From NCBI GenBank assembly GCA_965224095.1, contig OZ245039.1, positions 868,001 to 932,000 of the forward strand: a stretch of 64,000 nt of DNA. The letters are read 5' to 3'. A model generated the notes under the pieces. It was not told where the DNA came from. It made no database searches and was given only the letters and a program-made list of their open reading frames with translations. This DNA comes from JBPEWY01 sp965224095. Its GTDB lineage: Bacteria > Bacteroidota > Bacteroidia > Flavobacteriales > Flavobacteriaceae. Both the position numbers and the translations under genes were made by a program. Positions 18,748 to 28,106 of this stretch are shown here, piece after piece. Numbering within the stretch: position 1 is the first letter of the stretch; every line of letters starts with the position of its first letter.

Positions 18748-19287
18748 TTATTTGTTTATCAGGTATACGGCATCTTTATTATCATGCTCTTTCCACATTA
18801 CCTTTACTTTTTCATTATTTATTGCATCTACCTGTCTTCCCCTGTAATTCGGTTGGATAGGAAGGTGCCTGCTGAAACGCCGGTCAATAAGAGTTAACAA
18901 CTCAATTTCAGATGGTCTTCCGAAAGATTGGATAGCAGTAAGAGCTGCCCGAATACTTCGCCCCGTGTACAACACATCGTCTATAAATACTACTTTTTTA
19001 TTCTCCACCTCACAATCCATTGAAGTAGAACTGGCTTCCAGAGGTTTTTCTCCCCTGCGAAAATCATCTCGATAAAACGTGATGTCCAATAATCCAAGTT
19101 CAATTTTGTCAATATGGTATTCTTCTCTTAAAAGTTTAGCCAGCCGTTTTGCCAGCGGTACACCTCTGGGTTGCAATCCTACAAGTACGGTATTCTTAAA
19201 ATCCAGATGGTTTTCGATGAGCTGACAGGCCAAACGATGAAGTATGATGTTGATTTCTTTAGCCGAAAGCAGCACTTTTTGACTCAT
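18748..19287 (-). CDS. pyrR: PyrR bifunctional regulator / uracil phosphoribosyltransferase
   Basis: 179 residues. The PRPP-binding signature VVFIDDVLYTGRS spans residues 99-111, and VGLQPRGVPLAKRLA lies near 36-50. PyrR proteins bind pyr mRNA and/or convert uracil to UMP. In Bacillus they act on leader attenuators. The gap upstream here is too short after the predicted start (about 25 bases) to hold such a hairpin, so enzyme function or another target is possible. First gene of the pyrR-pyrB-STAS-rnz run. Confidence 0.93.
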   Translation of the reverse strand: MSQKVLLSAKEINIILHRLACQLIENHLDFKNTVLVGLQPRGVPLAKRLAKLLREEYHIDKIELGLLDITFYRDDFRRGEKPLEASSTSMDCEVENKKVVFIDDVLYTGRSIRAALTAIQSFGRPSEIELLTLIDRRFSRHLPIQPNYRGRQVDAINNEKVKVMWKEHDNKDAVYLINK

Positions 19288-19314
19288 ACGCTACATTAAA
19301 ATAAAGTAGTTGTA

Positions 19315-19322
19315 CAAAAGTA
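19315..19322 (-). promoter_or_regulatory. -7 promoter box for the pyrR-pyrB operon
   Basis: TACTTTTG on the minus strand (CAAAAGTA on plus), 27 bases before the pyrR ATG. The nearest upstream TTG is about 26 bases away, longer than usual. The rest of the 229-base gap to 19516 is AT-rich and shows no gene. Confidence 0.55.
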
Positions 19323-19516
19323 CATATTTATAATTAATTTTTTGATAACAACATTCAACCCATTTATCGAGATTAAAATGATTTTAATCAGAAAAATCTT
19401 AATAAGTATCACAGAATAAATAATTTAGAAGAGAGATACCCCTCCTCTATCTTCATAAACAACATCGTGTTTTTTGATTATTAGCCTAATATATACTGTG
19501 GTTTAGAAACATCCGG

Positions 19517-21154
19517 ATGTTCAAAATGACTCAAATACATACAATTTTAAAGGTTCTGGGAGAGATATACCCGTTGTGGTTAACCGTATTAAGCATGGTA
19601 CCCTTTGCGGTTTGCTTATTAATCAATCCCGGTTTGTTTGACCCGCTGTGCATACCCATTAACCTTATCTGGATCCCTTTTTTCACCATACCCTTTAGTT
19701 TAACAGGAAAAAAAATATTTTATAAAACAGCTGTAATCCTGTTCTCCATTGTAGGATGTATAGAAGTTCTTCACTGGATTATTTTAAAAGGACCTTTAAC
19801 AGTAACCAGTTTATTGGTGGTATCCAATACCAATTTTAATGAAGCTTCCGAGTTTGTTACACAAAAGGCCACTTTTTGGTTCTTACTATTACTCCCCTAT
19901 ATATGGCTTTTCTTCAGGACATGGAAAAACCCTCCTCGTACCCGTGCATTTAAGGGAAAGTTTTTAATCTCTTCCTCAATCCTTTTCGGTAGTTTGATAT
20001 TTATCTCCGGAATGCATTACTACGGCAAATTAGCCAGGAAAGGGGTTCCACAAATAGGTAAAGTATCGTATGCCTTCGTTCACGAATTAAAAGCTTACAA
20101 ACAAGCGGTTACCGACTCGCAGCTTCGGAAAGTTGAAGCTTTTTCGGCCCTGGAGGATGCTGCTCAGGTATTTGTTCTTATTCTGGGCGAGTCCTGCAAC
20201 AGGAATCATATGTCTTTATACGGGGCCAAAGCCCGTACCACTCCCAGACTATCAGGACGCAAAGATATTATTCCTTATACCGACGTTGTTTCTACTTATT
20301 CCAATACGTTGGAAAGCATCATAGCCAGCCTTACCGATTCTAATATTGAAGGAAACAAATCGATGATTAAGGCGGATATTATCGATGTGTTTAACGCTGC
20401 GGGATACAAGACTTTCTGGTTATCAAATCAATCTCCCATCGGGGTTTGGGATAATCTCGTATCGGCCATTGGTAATAAGGCAGATGTAACAACCTTTGTA
20501 AATACATCTTCCAATTCCTCCATGGAATCGCTCACCACCCGTTCTTACGATGAAAAACTCTTTGATCCCTTTAAAAAAGCCTTAGCCGACAAAAGCCGTA
20601 AAAAACTTATAGTGCTTCACCTCATGGGAAACCATACGCTTTATACCAAACGATATCCCAAGGCTTTTCAGGTTTTTACAGGTGAGGGAAAGAAAAAGAA
20701 AATTATTGCGAGCTATCAAAACTCTATATTGTATAATGATTTTGTTGTAGACAATTTATTATCTACGCTGGAGGCAGCTTCCAGGCAACATAATTATCTG
20801 GCTGCTTCTCTTTATATTTCAGACCACGGTGAAAATGTATACGACGAATTAAATACCGCGGGACATGATTATACGGATAAGATTCCAAAAGCGAATGTAG
20901 AAATTCCGTTTTTGGTTTGGTTATCCGACAGCTTCAAACAAAAATTCCCCGGGAAGACCCGGCTTATTCGCGGAAGAGTTAACACTCCTTATGCTACCGA
21001 TGATTTATTTCATTCTATTATTGATCTTAATTATATTAACACTACACATTTAATTCCGGAGCGAAGTGTTTTCCACAGCAAATATAATCAGAACAGAAAG
21101 CGTATTCTGGCTGATGGAAATAACTATGATGCCATTGGGAAACGCATCGATTAG
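19517..21154 (+). CDS. Phosphoethanolamine transferase-like membrane sulfatase-family protein
   Basis: 545 residues; a second ATG at 19526 is also possible. The N-terminal 170 residues hold about five membrane segments; the rest is a periplasmic alkaline-phosphatase-fold domain. Signatures: LGESCNRNHMSLYG at residues 223-236, LHLMGNHTLY, and SDHGEN with AGHDYTDK further on. This fits the EptA/CptA group that adds phosphoethanolamine to lipid A or core sugars. The nucleophile position reads GES-Cys; relatives commonly have GET or GEST. Single-gene unit ending at a shared terminator with rpsA. Confidence 0.85.
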   Translation: MFKMTQIHTILKVLGEIYPLWLTVLSMVPFAVCLLINPGLFDPLCIPINLIWIPFFTIPFSLTGKKIFYKTAVILFSIVGCIEVLHWIILKGPLTVTSLLVVSNTNFNEASEFVTQKATFWFLLLLPYIWLFFRTWKNPPRTRAFKGKFLISSSILFGSLIFISGMHYYGKLARKGVPQIGKVSYAFVHELKAYKQAVTDSQLRKVEAFSALEDAAQVFVLILGESCNRNHMSLYGAKARTTPRLSGRKDIIPYTDVVSTYSNTLESIIASLTDSNIEGNKSMIKADIIDVFNAAGYKTFWLSNQSPIGVWDNLVSAIGNKADVTTFVNTSSNSSMESLTTRSYDEKLFDPFKKALADKSRKKLIVLHLMGNHTLYTKRYPKAFQVFTGEGKKKKIIASYQNSILYNDFVVDNLLSTLEAASRQHNYLAASLYISDHGENVYDELNTAGHDYTDKIPKANVEIPFLVWLSDSFKQKFPGKTRLIRGRVNTPYATDDLFHSIIDLNYINTTHLIPERSVFHSKYNQNRKRILADGNNYDAIGKRID

Positions 21155-21218
21155 GCATTCCTCTGTAAACAGATAAAACCCGGGTATTCACATCAATACG
21201 AAACCATATTTTACAAAA

Positions 21219-21242
21219 AAAGCCTTCCAATTGGAAGGCTTT
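21219..21242. terminator. Bidirectional terminator between the EptA-like gene and rpsA
   Basis: A perfect palindrome, AAAGCCTTCCAA/TTGGAAGGCTTT, flanked by A-rich and T-rich runs, between two convergent genes. Confidence 0.85.
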
Positions 21243-21263
21243 TCGATATGAAAATTTCAAAGA

Positions 21264-23096
21264 TTATTTCTTTTTATCCATTTTCTCTTTTAATTCTGCC
21301 AGTGCATCAAGATCACCTAAGGTAGTCTTTTCAACATTATTGCTCATTTTCTTTTTGGCAGATCTGACATTTCTGGCTTCCTCATCTCTGAAGATTGCGG
21401 TGTGAGAAGCAACTACACGCTTAAACTCTTTATTGAATTCAATGATTTTGAAATCTACCGCTTCTCCTTTTTTAAGTTTTTTCCCGTCTTCCTTTTCGAG
21501 GTGGCGATTGGGAACAAAAGCAACGATATCTTCATTAAACTCGATAGTAGCACCTTTATCAACCAATTCATGGATTTCTGCGTTATGAACTGTTCCTTCG
21601 GCAAATTCCGTTTCGTATTTATCCCAGGGGTTTTCAGTAGTTTGCTTATGACCGAGACTTAACTTTCGTCCTTCCACATCCAGTTCAAGAACCTCTACAT
21701 CCAGTTTATCGCCTACCGTTACAAACTCGGAAGGATGTTTTATTTTCTTCGTCCAGGAAAGGTCGGAAATATAAATTAATCCGTCAATTCCTTCTTCAAG
21801 CTCTACAAAAACTCCAAAATTGGTGAAGTTCCTTACAATACCATTGTGTTTTGATCCAACAGGGTATTTCTTGGTAATATCGGTCCATGGGTCGGGAGTT
21901 AACTGCTTAATTCCCAACGACATTTTTCGTTCATCTCTATCCAGGGTAAGAATTACCGCTTCAACGGTATCGCCTACCTGTACAAAATCCTGAGCGGAAC
22001 GCAAGTGGGTAGACCAGGACATTTCAGACACGTGAATCAATCCTTCAACACCTTCAGCAACTTCAATAAAGGCACCGTAATCTGCAATAACCACTACTTT
22101 ACCCTTAACCTTATCGCCTATTTTCAATTCGTTATCCAGGGCATCCCATGGGTGCGATTGTAATTGTTTCAGTCCCAGTTGAATTCTGGATTTATTATCA
22201 TCAAAATCAAGAATTACCACATTTAATTTCTGGTCGAGTTCAACCACTTCATTCGGGTGATTAATACGGCTCCAGGACAAATCGGTAATGTGAATAAGTC
22301 CGTCTACACCTCCAAGGTCGATAAACACACCATACGACGTAATATTCTTAACAACTCCTTCCAGCACCTGGCCTTTTTCAAGCTGCCCGATAATTTCTTT
22401 TTTCTGCTCTTCAATATCGGCTTCAATCAACGCCTTATGAGAAACTACGACATTTTTAAATTCATGATTGATTTTAACAACCTTAAACTCCATAGTCTTA
22501 CCTACGTAAGCATCGTAATCTCTGATAGGTTTTACATCGATTTGTGACCCGGGAAGGAAAGCTTCTATTCCAAATACATCTACAATCATACCTCCCTTGG
22601 TACGACACTTAACAAAACCATTAACAATTTCTCCTTTATCATGTGCTTCATTAACACGATCCCACGCTTTTATAACACGTGCTTTTCTGTGAGAAAGGAT
22701 TAACTGCCCCGATCTGTCTTCACGAACATCAATAAGTACCTCAACGGTATCTCCTACTTTTAGATCCGGATTATACCGAAATTCATTCAGTGAAATAACA
22801 CCTTCCGATTTCGCATTAATATCGATAATCGCTTCCCGGTCGGTCATGTGAACCACCTTTCCCTCTACAACTTCTTCATTATCTGTATCAACAAAATTTT
22901 CTTCTACAAGTTTTTCAAATTCCTGGAGTTTTTTATCTTCAACACGTTCAATACCTTCTTCGTATTTTTCCCAATTAAAGTTAGCGAGAAAATCTTCCGA
23001 ATTTTGTACTTCCTGAACCTCAGGAGTTTCTACTACTGCTTTTTCTTCTTCTTTTGTTTTTTTTGCAGCTTTTGCTTTTGATTTAGTTTCAGCCAT
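21264..23096 (-). CDS. rpsA: 30S ribosomal protein S1
   Basis: 610 residues. S1 brings mRNA to the 30S subunit, which matters in a phylum that rarely uses Shine-Dalgarno pairing. After a Lys/Glu-rich N-terminal extension of about 60 residues come six S1 (OB-fold) repeats, with typical GVFIDLGGVDGLIHITDLSW, GAFIEVAEGVEGLIHVSEMSW-like and GVFVELEEGIDGLIYISDLSW-like cores in the middle repeats. The C-terminal tail is lysine-rich. It is preceded by a leader of about 110 bases and a consensus promoter. Confidence 0.96.
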   Translation of the reverse strand: MAETKSKAKAAKKTKEEEKAVVETPEVQEVQNSEDFLANFNWEKYEEGIERVEDKKLQEFEKLVEENFVDTDNEEVVEGKVVHMTDREAIIDINAKSEGVISLNEFRYNPDLKVGDTVEVLIDVREDRSGQLILSHRKARVIKAWDRVNEAHDKGEIVNGFVKCRTKGGMIVDVFGIEAFLPGSQIDVKPIRDYDAYVGKTMEFKVVKINHEFKNVVVSHKALIEADIEEQKKEIIGQLEKGQVLEGVVKNITSYGVFIDLGGVDGLIHITDLSWSRINHPNEVVELDQKLNVVILDFDDNKSRIQLGLKQLQSHPWDALDNELKIGDKVKGKVVVIADYGAFIEVAEGVEGLIHVSEMSWSTHLRSAQDFVQVGDTVEAVILTLDRDERKMSLGIKQLTPDPWTDITKKYPVGSKHNGIVRNFTNFGVFVELEEGIDGLIYISDLSWTKKIKHPSEFVTVGDKLDVEVLELDVEGRKLSLGHKQTTENPWDKYETEFAEGTVHNAEIHELVDKGATIEFNEDIVAFVPNRHLEKEDGKKLKKGEAVDFKIIEFNKEFKRVVASHTAIFRDEEARNVRSAKKKMSNNVEKTTLGDLDALAELKEKMDKKK

Positions 23097-23211
23097 TGCT
23101 GATTAAAATTTGTATTCTGATTGTACCCGGAAGATTAAAAGCCGTACGCCCAGAAGCGTTATAAATACTTTAAACTCATCCCTTTCTCTTCCATTATGCT
23201 AAAAAGGTTTG

Positions 23212-23242
23212 CAAAAGTACAATTATATAATTTGATTACCAA
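23212..23242 (-). promoter_or_regulatory. rpsA promoter (TTG-N20-TACTTTTG) and long leader
   Basis: On the minus strand TTG (plus 23240-23242), a 20-base spacer and TACTTTTG (plus 23212-23219) form a full Bacteroidota promoter. Transcription should begin near 23207, giving an untranslated leader of about 110 bases (23097-23207). E. coli S1 represses its own mRNA through its leader; the same could hold here. The 331-base gap 23097-23427 otherwise contains only the promoter region of the divergent BON-LysM gene. Confidence 0.75.
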
Positions 23243-23388
23243 GCAATTATACTTGAAACTTTTAATCGATTTTAAGAAATAACGGGAGTGTAAAACTGGC
23301 ACGTGTTTTGCATTCTACGGTTTGAAAAAAAGAAGGAAAAATCACAAAATAGTTTGCAAACATTTTATGTAAATCCTTTTCTTTTAAT

Positions 23389-23396
23389 TAAATTTG
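23389..23396 (+). promoter_or_regulatory. -7 promoter box for the BON-LysM gene
   Basis: TAAATTTG, an exact TAnnTTTG match, 31 bases before the ATG at 23428. No TTG at standard spacing was found. Confidence 0.5.
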
Positions 23397-23427
23397 AGAA
23401 TATTAACACATTAAAACTACAAAAACA

Positions 23428-23808
23428 ATGAGCGTAAAAGCAAAGTACCAATCAGTTTTGGATCTTGGTGAAAAACTACAAATAAAAAACGGAGATGTTT
23501 GGGAAGAAAATGGCGTATTGAAAATTAAGGGAGAAGCAGCCACTCAATATGAAAAAAACCTTTTATGGGATAAAATCAAAGAAGTTGGCGGGTCCAGCCC
23601 TTCCGATCTTAAAGCCAACATTACGGTAGCAGATACTTCGGTATATGCGCGCCATACTGTTGAAAAAGGAGATACTCTTGGAAAAATAGCAAAGCACTAT
23701 TACGGAGATGCTTCTAAATACATGAAGATTTTTAATGCAAATACAGATAAATTAAAGAACCCTGATCTGATTTATCCTGATCAGGAATTGGCAATTCCAA
23801 ATCTGTAA
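23428..23808 (+). CDS. BON-LysM domain protein (Kbp/YgaU-like)
   Basis: 126 residues, no signal peptide. Residues about 10-65 form a BON-like domain (ENGVLKIKGEAATQYEKNLL) and residues 74-124 a LysM domain (HTVEKGDTLGKIAKHYYGDA, ending YPDQELAIP). The same two-domain order is found in E. coli Kbp (YgaU), a cytoplasmic potassium-binding protein, so potassium sensing rather than peptidoglycan binding is a reasonable guess. Single gene with its own terminator. Confidence 0.88.
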   Translation: MSVKAKYQSVLDLGEKLQIKNGDVWEENGVLKIKGEAATQYEKNLLWDKIKEVGGSSPSDLKANITVADTSVYARHTVEKGDTLGKIAKHYYGDASKYMKIFNANTDKLKNPDLIYPDQELAIPNL

Positions 23809-23820
23809 ATAACAGGTACT

Positions 23821-23850
23821 AAAAAAGGCTCCTTAAAAGGAGCCTTTTTT
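23821..23850. terminator. Bidirectional terminator between the BON-LysM gene and cmk
   Basis: A near-perfect 30-base inverted repeat: six A, GGCTCCTT, a two-base loop, AAGGAGCC, six T. It serves the plus-strand gene and overlaps the last two bases of cmk on the minus strand. Confidence 0.88.
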
Positions 23851-24562
23851 AATGGTTTTTATATTGTTCAATTAATCGATTGGCATACCCGAGAACTCTT
23901 TCAAATTGTTCGTCCAGCCCCATATCGGTATTGTCTAATTCAATAGCATCTTCAGCAATTTTCAGAGGTGAGTCTTCCCGGTGCGAGTCTATATAATCGC
24001 GATATTCCACATTTTTTAAAACTTCTTCATAACTAACCACATCTCCCCGATCTAATAATTCCTTATACCTTCTTCTGGCACGCTTTGCCGGTGACGCTGT
24101 TAAAAAAAGTTTCATTTCCGCCTCCGGAAATACAACCGTTCCTATATCACGACCATCCATTACGAGTCCTTTTTTTTGTCCCATCTTTTTTTGCATCTGA
24201 ACAAGCTTTTTCCTTACCTCTGGAATTGCCGATATAGCACTTACCTTTTTGGAAACATCCATGGTTCGGATTTCCTTTTCTACGTTTTCTCCGTTTAAGA
24301 ACATTTCGGCATACCCCAATGTTTCATTAAACTTAAATTCCAAATGCACCTCAGAAAGTCGCTTTATCAGCTTTTGTCTTGTTTCTTTATTATTCTCAGC
24401 GAGCCCTTCGTTCATAGCAAATAAAGTTACAGCTCTGTACATGGCTCCAGTATCTACATATACATATCCCAGAGCCCCTGCCAATCGCTTTGCTATGGTA
24501 CTTTTACCGGTTGACGAATATCCGTCGATGGCAATGATGATTTTTTGTCTTTTGTTTTTCAT
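23849..24562 (-). CDS. cmk: Cytidylate kinase
   Basis: 237 residues. Phosphorylates CMP and dCMP. P-loop DGYSSTGKST at residues 13-22, followed by YVDTGAMYRAVTLFA; the central MDGRDIGTVVFPEAEMKLFL and the LID-like RARRRYKEL are also present. The start directly follows the porQ stop, so it is co-transcribed with porQ, a pairing I recall in other flavobacteria. Confidence 0.96.
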   Translation of the reverse strand: MKNKRQKIIIAIDGYSSTGKSTIAKRLAGALGYVYVDTGAMYRAVTLFAMNEGLAENNKETRQKLIKRLSEVHLEFKFNETLGYAEMFLNGENVEKEIRTMDVSKKVSAISAIPEVRKKLVQMQKKMGQKKGLVMDGRDIGTVVFPEAEMKLFLTASPAKRARRRYKELLDRGDVVSYEEVLKNVEYRDYIDSHREDSPLKIAEDAIELDNTDMGLDEQFERVLGYANRLIEQYKNH

Positions 24563-25579
24563 TTAAAAATTAACCATTAATCCCAGGAAACTGGAATTGG
24601 CCGCCGCTGTATAACGAGCGTACGTATAATGAAATCGCAACTTATTAATTTTTACTCCAAAACCGGCCGAAATTCCAGAGAAATTGCGTTGTTCCAATAT
24701 TTTTAATTCCTCTCCCCTTCTGAAATTATATCCAAATCGCATACTAAATCCGCCTTCCGGAAATATCTCGGCCCCTATACTGGTATGCCTCAGAATTTCA
24801 TCGAGAAACGAAATACGCTCTTCCTGAGAACCTCCATCCAGTGTTCCCTGCGTTCTGTTAGGATTTGCAAAGGCAATATCCCAATTGTGTAAATTATCAA
24901 AGGTAAGGTGCCAGCGTAACGGGACGTGTTGTAATTCCTGAGATATTCCCAATATAATATCGAGCGGAAGTTCTTCCCGCACTCCTGCATAAGTAGAAAA
25001 CTGAAAACCAACATTTCTTACGGTTAAGGCTGCATTAAACCTTATTGCTTCGTTTCTGTAAAAAAAACCTATATCGGCCGCTGCTCCCAACGAATTGTAG
25101 CTATCCAGCCTTGAAGAGATTATTTTTACGTTCGTTCCAATATGGAAATCGGTATTCGGTAAGTTTCTTGCATAACCCAATGAAACAGCTACCTCGCTTC
25201 CTGAGAACTTCTCCAAGGGATTCCCAAATTCATCGGCCCCGTCAAAACTGCCATAATTAATATAGGTGACACCCGCATGTAATGTCTGCACTCTTGTATC
25301 CCAGGTATATGCATATGCGGCCGAGCCGTAATTAACATCTCCCAGGTAATTAACATAATTAAGCGCCAGCTGATTATGCATTTCTCCGTTAATGCTGGCA
25401 GGGTTCATTAAAGCCTGTGTTACATCGTAATCGTAGTTCGTAATTACCTTTCCTCCCAGTGCCGCCTGCCTGGGTGAAGAAATCAGATTCAAAAACTGGT
25501 AGGTATACCGGCCTCCGATCTGAGCATTGGTTGCACACGAAAGCAGAAAGAGAAAGTATATACCATTTTTAATCTGCAT
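24563..25579 (-). CDS. porQ: Type IX secretion system protein PorQ
   Basis: 338 residues from the ATG at 25579; a TTG 15 bases upstream is in frame, but the ATG gives a proper signal peptide ending TNA before QIGG. PorQ is an outer membrane beta-barrel that works with PorU, PorV and PorZ in the attachment complex that processes T9SS cargo. The N-terminal YQFLNLISSPRQAALGG and NPASINGEMHNQLALNYVNY match the family, and the C-terminus ends in a barrel strand with terminal Phe. Adjacent to cmk. Confidence 0.9.
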   Translation of the reverse strand: MQIKNGIYFLFLLSCATNAQIGGRYTYQFLNLISSPRQAALGGKVITNYDYDVTQALMNPASINGEMHNQLALNYVNYLGDVNYGSAAYAYTWDTRVQTLHAGVTYINYGSFDGADEFGNPLEKFSGSEVAVSLGYARNLPNTDFHIGTNVKIISSRLDSYNSLGAAADIGFFYRNEAIRFNAALTVRNVGFQFSTYAGVREELPLDIILGISQELQHVPLRWHLTFDNLHNWDIAFANPNRTQGTLDGGSQEERISFLDEILRHTSIGAEIFPEGGFSMRFGYNFRRGEELKILEQRNFSGISAGFGVKINKLRFHYTYARYTAAANSSFLGLMVNF

Positions 25580-25591
25580 GCTGCAAAGTAA

Positions 25592-25625
25592 CAAAACTAC
25601 TTAGAAAACGCAGGAGTGCTTCCAA
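25592..25625 (-). promoter_or_regulatory. Putative promoter for porQ-cmk
   Basis: Minus-strand TTG (plus 25623-25625), 23-base spacer, then TAGTTTTG (plus 25592-25599), 12 bases from the porQ ATG, which implies a leader of under 10 bases. The spacing is at the long end of the range for the phylum. Confidence 0.5.
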
Positions 25626-25655
25626 TATTTTACTTAAAAATATAAGCTGTTTACT

Positions 25656-28106
25656 TTAGAGTTTTTTAGCCCGCTTCACTTTCTGGTCGGTTACGGCTAT
25701 ATCGATTACTTCGCTCATTTCAGATACATAATGAAAAGTAAGTCCCTTTAGATATTCCTCCTTGATTTCATCGATATCCCTCTTGTTTTCCTCACACAAA
25801 ATAATCTCCTTGATTTTCGCCCGCTTGGCCGCCAGAATTTTTTCCTTGATACCCCCAACCGGAAGTACTTTCCCCCGTAAGGTAATCTCTCCCGTCATGG
25901 CTATGCTTTTTTTCACCTTTCGCTGTGTAAAAAGCGATACCAGCGAAGTAAGCATGGTAATTCCCGCACTCGGACCATCTTTGGGCGTAGCCCCTTCCGG
26001 TACATGAATATGCACATTGTATTTATCGAACACCTCCGGGTTAATTTCCCATAATCCGGCATTGGCCTTAATATATTCCATAGCAATTGTTGCCGATTCC
26101 TTCATCACCTGTCCCAGGTTTCCTGTAATAGTTAAATTGCCTTTACCTTTAGATAAAATAGATTCGATAAACAGAATATCACCTCCTACGCGGGTCCAGG
26201 CCAATCCGGTAACTACTCCGGCCACCTGATTGCTTTCATATTTATCCCGTTCCATTCTGGGAGGGCCTAATATTTCCAGGATATCTTCATTGCTGACAGT
26301 TGTGTTATACACCTCCTCCATGGCAATTGATTTAGCCGCGTAACGCACTACTTTAGCTACCTGTTTTTCCAGTCCCCTTACTCCGGATTCGCGCGTATAT
26401 CCTTCTACAATTTTTTCCAGTTGACGTTTCCCTATTTTCAGGTGTTTATCCGACAGCCCATGTTCTTTTAACTGTTTCGGAAGTAAATGTCTCTTGGCAA
26501 TTTCAACTTTTTCTTCAATGGTATACCCTGTTACATTAATAATCTCCATACGATCTCTCAATGCGGGTTGAATGGGAGACAAACTGTTAGCCGTTGCAAT
26601 AAACAGGACTTTTGAAAGGTCGTACCCCATTTCCAAAAAATTATCGTAAAACTCGGTATTCTGTTCGGGGTCTAATACCTCCAGCATAGCGGAAGAAGGG
26701 TCTCCGTTATGGCTTCGCGATAGTTTATCTATTTCATCGAGAACAAAAACGGGGTTTGCTTTACCTGCTTTTTTTATACTTTGAATAATCCTTCCCGGCA
26801 TAGCTCCTATATAGGTTTTTCTATGCCCTCTTATTTCCGCTTCGTCCCGTAGCCCCCCCAACGACATTCTTACATACTCTCTGCCCAGTGCTTCGGCTAC
26901 CGATTTTCCAAGGGAAGTCTTTCCTACACCGGGAGGGCCATATAAGCAAAGTATGGGCGATTTCATATCGCCCCTTAGTTTTAATACGGCTAGATACTCC
27001 ACTATTCGCTTCTTCACATCTTCCAATCCGTAATGATCGCGATCCAGAATTTTTTGAGCGCGTTTAAGATCGAAATTATCTTTCGAGTAATCCTCCCAGG
27101 GTAGCTCCAGAAATAATTCCAGATAATTCCGCTGTATGGAATATTCGGCTACCTGAGGATTCATACGTTGCATTTTAGCCAATTCTTTTTCAAAATGGTC
27201 GGCTATTTTTTTACTCCATTTCTTTTTCTTCGATTTAGCTCTCATTTCCTCCACTTCCTGCTCATAGGAAGTTCCCCCGAGTTCTTCCTGTATGGTTTTC
27301 ATTTGCTGGTGAAGGAAATACTCCCGTTGTTGTTGATCCAGATCATGCCGGACTTTAGACTGTATGTCATTTTTCAACGAGAGCTTCTGAAATTCAACAT
27401 TCATAAGCTTTAAGGTTGCCAAAGCTCTTTCTTCCAGGTCATTTATGGCCAGAAGATCCTGCTTTTCCTTAACGCTGATATTCATATTGGAAGAAACAAA
27501 ATTTATTAAGAAGGAGTTACTTTGAATATTCTTAATAGCAAAAGAAGCCTCGCTTGGTATATTGGGATTTTCCCGGATAATTTGAAGGGCAAGCTCCTTA
27601 ATAGAATCAATAATTGCGTTGAACTCTTTATCGTTAGATTCCGGGACCGATTCTTTAACTTCCCGAATCGTAGCATTCATATAGGGCTCTGTGGTAAGCA
27701 CTTCCGCTACCTCAAAGCGTTTCTTTCCCTGAATAATTACGGTATTATTTCCATCGGGCATTTGCAATACCCTTAAAATACGGGCTACAGTTCCCAGGGT
27801 ATTGATATCCTCAACTTTCGGATCTTCCACATCTTCATCCTTCTGAGATACCACACCAATGGTTTTACTGCCATTATTAGCGTCTTTAATTAGGTTTATC
27901 GATTTATCCCTGCCCGCAGTGATAGGAATAACAACTCCAGGAAATAATACGGTATTTCGAAGGGGTAAAATAGGCAATGTATGGGGTAATTCTTCATTAC
28001 TTATTTCTTCTTCATCTTCCGGTGTCATCAGGGGTATAAGTTCCGCATCCTCATCGATTCCCTGCAATGACAAACTGTCAATATCTAATAGCTTTGTTTT
28101 CTTCAT
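25656..28106 (-). CDS. lon: ATP-dependent protease Lon
   Basis: 816 residues from the ATG at 28106; an upstream in-frame start at 28130 adds eight residues not typical of the family. Degrades misfolded and regulatory proteins in the cytoplasm. LonN substrate domain about residues 43-245, coiled-coil region to about 340, AAA+ Walker A GPPGVGKT at 390-397, and the proteolytic Ser-Lys dyad at S713 (DGPSAG) and K754 (GGIKEKIL). The acidic N-terminal extension of about 40 residues is common in Bacteroidota. I found no exact promoter box in the 264-base gap shared with the sigma factor gene. Confidence 0.97.
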   Translation of the reverse strand: MKKTKLLDIDSLSLQGIDEDAELIPLMTPEDEEEISNEELPHTLPILPLRNTVLFPGVVIPITAGRDKSINLIKDANNGSKTIGVVSQKDEDVEDPKVEDINTLGTVARILRVLQMPDGNNTVIIQGKKRFEVAEVLTTEPYMNATIREVKESVPESNDKEFNAIIDSIKELALQIIRENPNIPSEASFAIKNIQSNSFLINFVSSNMNISVKEKQDLLAINDLEERALATLKLMNVEFQKLSLKNDIQSKVRHDLDQQQREYFLHQQMKTIQEELGGTSYEQEVEEMRAKSKKKKWSKKIADHFEKELAKMQRMNPQVAEYSIQRNYLELFLELPWEDYSKDNFDLKRAQKILDRDHYGLEDVKKRIVEYLAVLKLRGDMKSPILCLYGPPGVGKTSLGKSVAEALGREYVRMSLGGLRDEAEIRGHRKTYIGAMPGRIIQSIKKAGKANPVFVLDEIDKLSRSHNGDPSSAMLEVLDPEQNTEFYDNFLEMGYDLSKVLFIATANSLSPIQPALRDRMEIINVTGYTIEEKVEIAKRHLLPKQLKEHGLSDKHLKIGKRQLEKIVEGYTRESGVRGLEKQVAKVVRYAAKSIAMEEVYNTTVSNEDILEILGPPRMERDKYESNQVAGVVTGLAWTRVGGDILFIESILSKGKGNLTITGNLGQVMKESATIAMEYIKANAGLWEINPEVFDKYNVHIHVPEGATPKDGPSAGITMLTSLVSLFTQRKVKKSIAMTGEITLRGKVLPVGGIKEKILAAKRAKIKEIILCEENKRDIDEIKEEYLKGLTFHYVSEMSEVIDIAVTDQKVKRAKKL

